From Methanosarcinales archaeon (lineage in GTDB: Archaea > Halobacteriota > Methanosarcinia > Methanosarcinales > Methanogasteraceae), in the NCBI GenBank assembly GCA_030609345.1, contig JAUWCK010000014.1, positions 1 through 13,013 on the forward strand: 13,013 nt of DNA. Reading direction: 5' to 3'. Below are positions 12,626-13,013 of the stretch, in pieces; positions within the stretch are counted from its first letter, which is position 1, and the number at the start of each line of letters is the position of its first letter. Below the pieces are notes generated by a model, which was given only the letters and a program-made list of their open reading frames with translations, made no database searches and was not told the origin of the DNA. Both the position numbers and the translations under genes were made by a program.

Positions 12626-13013
12626 TCACCCGAACCTCTGCACAGGTTCAGCCAGAAGGAACGATCCGCGCTCAATCCTCTGTTTCAGCTCATCTGCCAG
12701 CTTAATCGCGCCCCTGCGGTCTGAGTGGCGCAGGGTGACCGGAATCTCCCTGCCGCGGAGCGCAATCGTCCCCATCTCGGCAGCGAACGCGCCTCCTGCG
12801 CATACCGATACGCAGTGCCCGCAGTTGCAGCAGAGATCATCGAGTATCTCGCTGCCAGTGAATGCACCAGTCGGGCACTTCACATTGCAGGCGCTGCAGT
12901 GGATGCACAACGACTGTTCAAACGTCACCAGAGTATCGGAGCCGGAACGCCAGACCTGCGAATAATCGGTTCTTCCGATCTCCTTTTTCGTCCTTATGTC
13001 CACAACCTGAAGC
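12626..13013 (-). CDS. C-terminal part of a 2[4Fe-4S] protein resembling methanogenesis marker 16 (5' end outside window)
   Basis: The frame stays open to the right edge (LQVVDIRTKKEIGRTDYS), so the gene starts beyond 13013; the GTG at 13003 is not a likely start. Two ferredoxin motifs are complete: CIHCSACNVKCP and CCNCGHCVSVCAGG. Each has CxxCxxCxxxC spacing, which binds one 4Fe-4S cluster. The end reads IPVTLRHSDRRGAIKLADEL then KQRIERGSFLLAEPV. This resembles the end of the DUF39-plus-ferredoxin proteins called methanogenesis marker 16, relatives of the DUF39 proteins used in homocysteine biosynthesis from sulfide and aspartate semialdehyde. The DUF39 part would be off-window, so the name rests on this C-terminal resemblance. 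It marks the right core-genome boundary of the accessory region. Confidence 0.75.
   Translation of the reverse strand, partial: LQVVDIRTKKEIGRTDYSQVWRSGSDTLVTFEQSLCIHCSACNVKCPTGAFTGSEILDDLCCNCGHCVSVCAGGAFAAEMGTIALRGREIPVTLRHSDRRGAIKLADELKQRIERGSFLLAEPVQRFG

Overview
The window looks like a piece of a methanogen-related archaeal chromosome (Methanomicrobia in the broad sense, possibly an ANME or Syntrophoarchaeum-like alkane/methane oxidiser). The evidence is: an iron-sulfur protein fragment at the right edge resembling the C-terminus of methanogenesis marker 16; archaeal ribosome binding sites (GGTGAT followed by five bases and ATG at three genes); TATA-like boxes about 40 bases upstream of starts; and large secreted proteins with dockerin, CARDB, vWA and a C-terminal sorting tail, of the kind common in these archaea. 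The lineage is inferred from gene families, not from a marker gene.

Left part (1-3409, + strand): the 3' portion of a surface protein with a degenerate vWA domain, a DUF3782-type coiled-coil protein with a PD-(D/E)XK nuclease-like end, and proC (pyrroline-5-carboxylate reductase), closely spaced and probably co-transcribed.

Middle part (3549-10840, - strand): a secreted-protein locus. Read 5' to 3' on the minus strand, it holds a short signal-peptide ORF, a small lipoprotein, a 250-residue secreted protein, and a 1636-residue multidomain secreted protein. The large protein carries an M6-like HExxH metalloprotease domain and a C-terminal dockerin, and its start overlaps the stop of the 250-residue gene. 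Its stop codon lies inside an out-of-frame copy of a sorting-signal tail. A second copy of that tail, frameshifted, lies about 1 kb further on. An AF2212-like antitoxin and PIN-domain toxin pair sits between the two tail copies.

Right part (10841-13013): a GC-rich intergenic block with a regular G-run motif, a HEPN/MNT toxin-antitoxin pair (+ strand), a degenerate second copy of the signal-peptide segment, a lone DUF433 gene (+), and the 3' part of the ferredoxin-type gene (-).

The most striking point is architectural. Two unrelated toxin-antitoxin modules each lie between direct repeats made from the end of a secreted-protein gene: the PIN module between duplicated 3' tails, and the HEPN/MNT module between duplicated 5' signal-peptide heads. 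The region between proC and the ferredoxin gene thus looks like a recombining accessory island of cell-surface genes and toxin-antitoxin modules. Within the large secreted gene, the protease domain is much more AT-rich than the rest, which suggests that domain was acquired separately.
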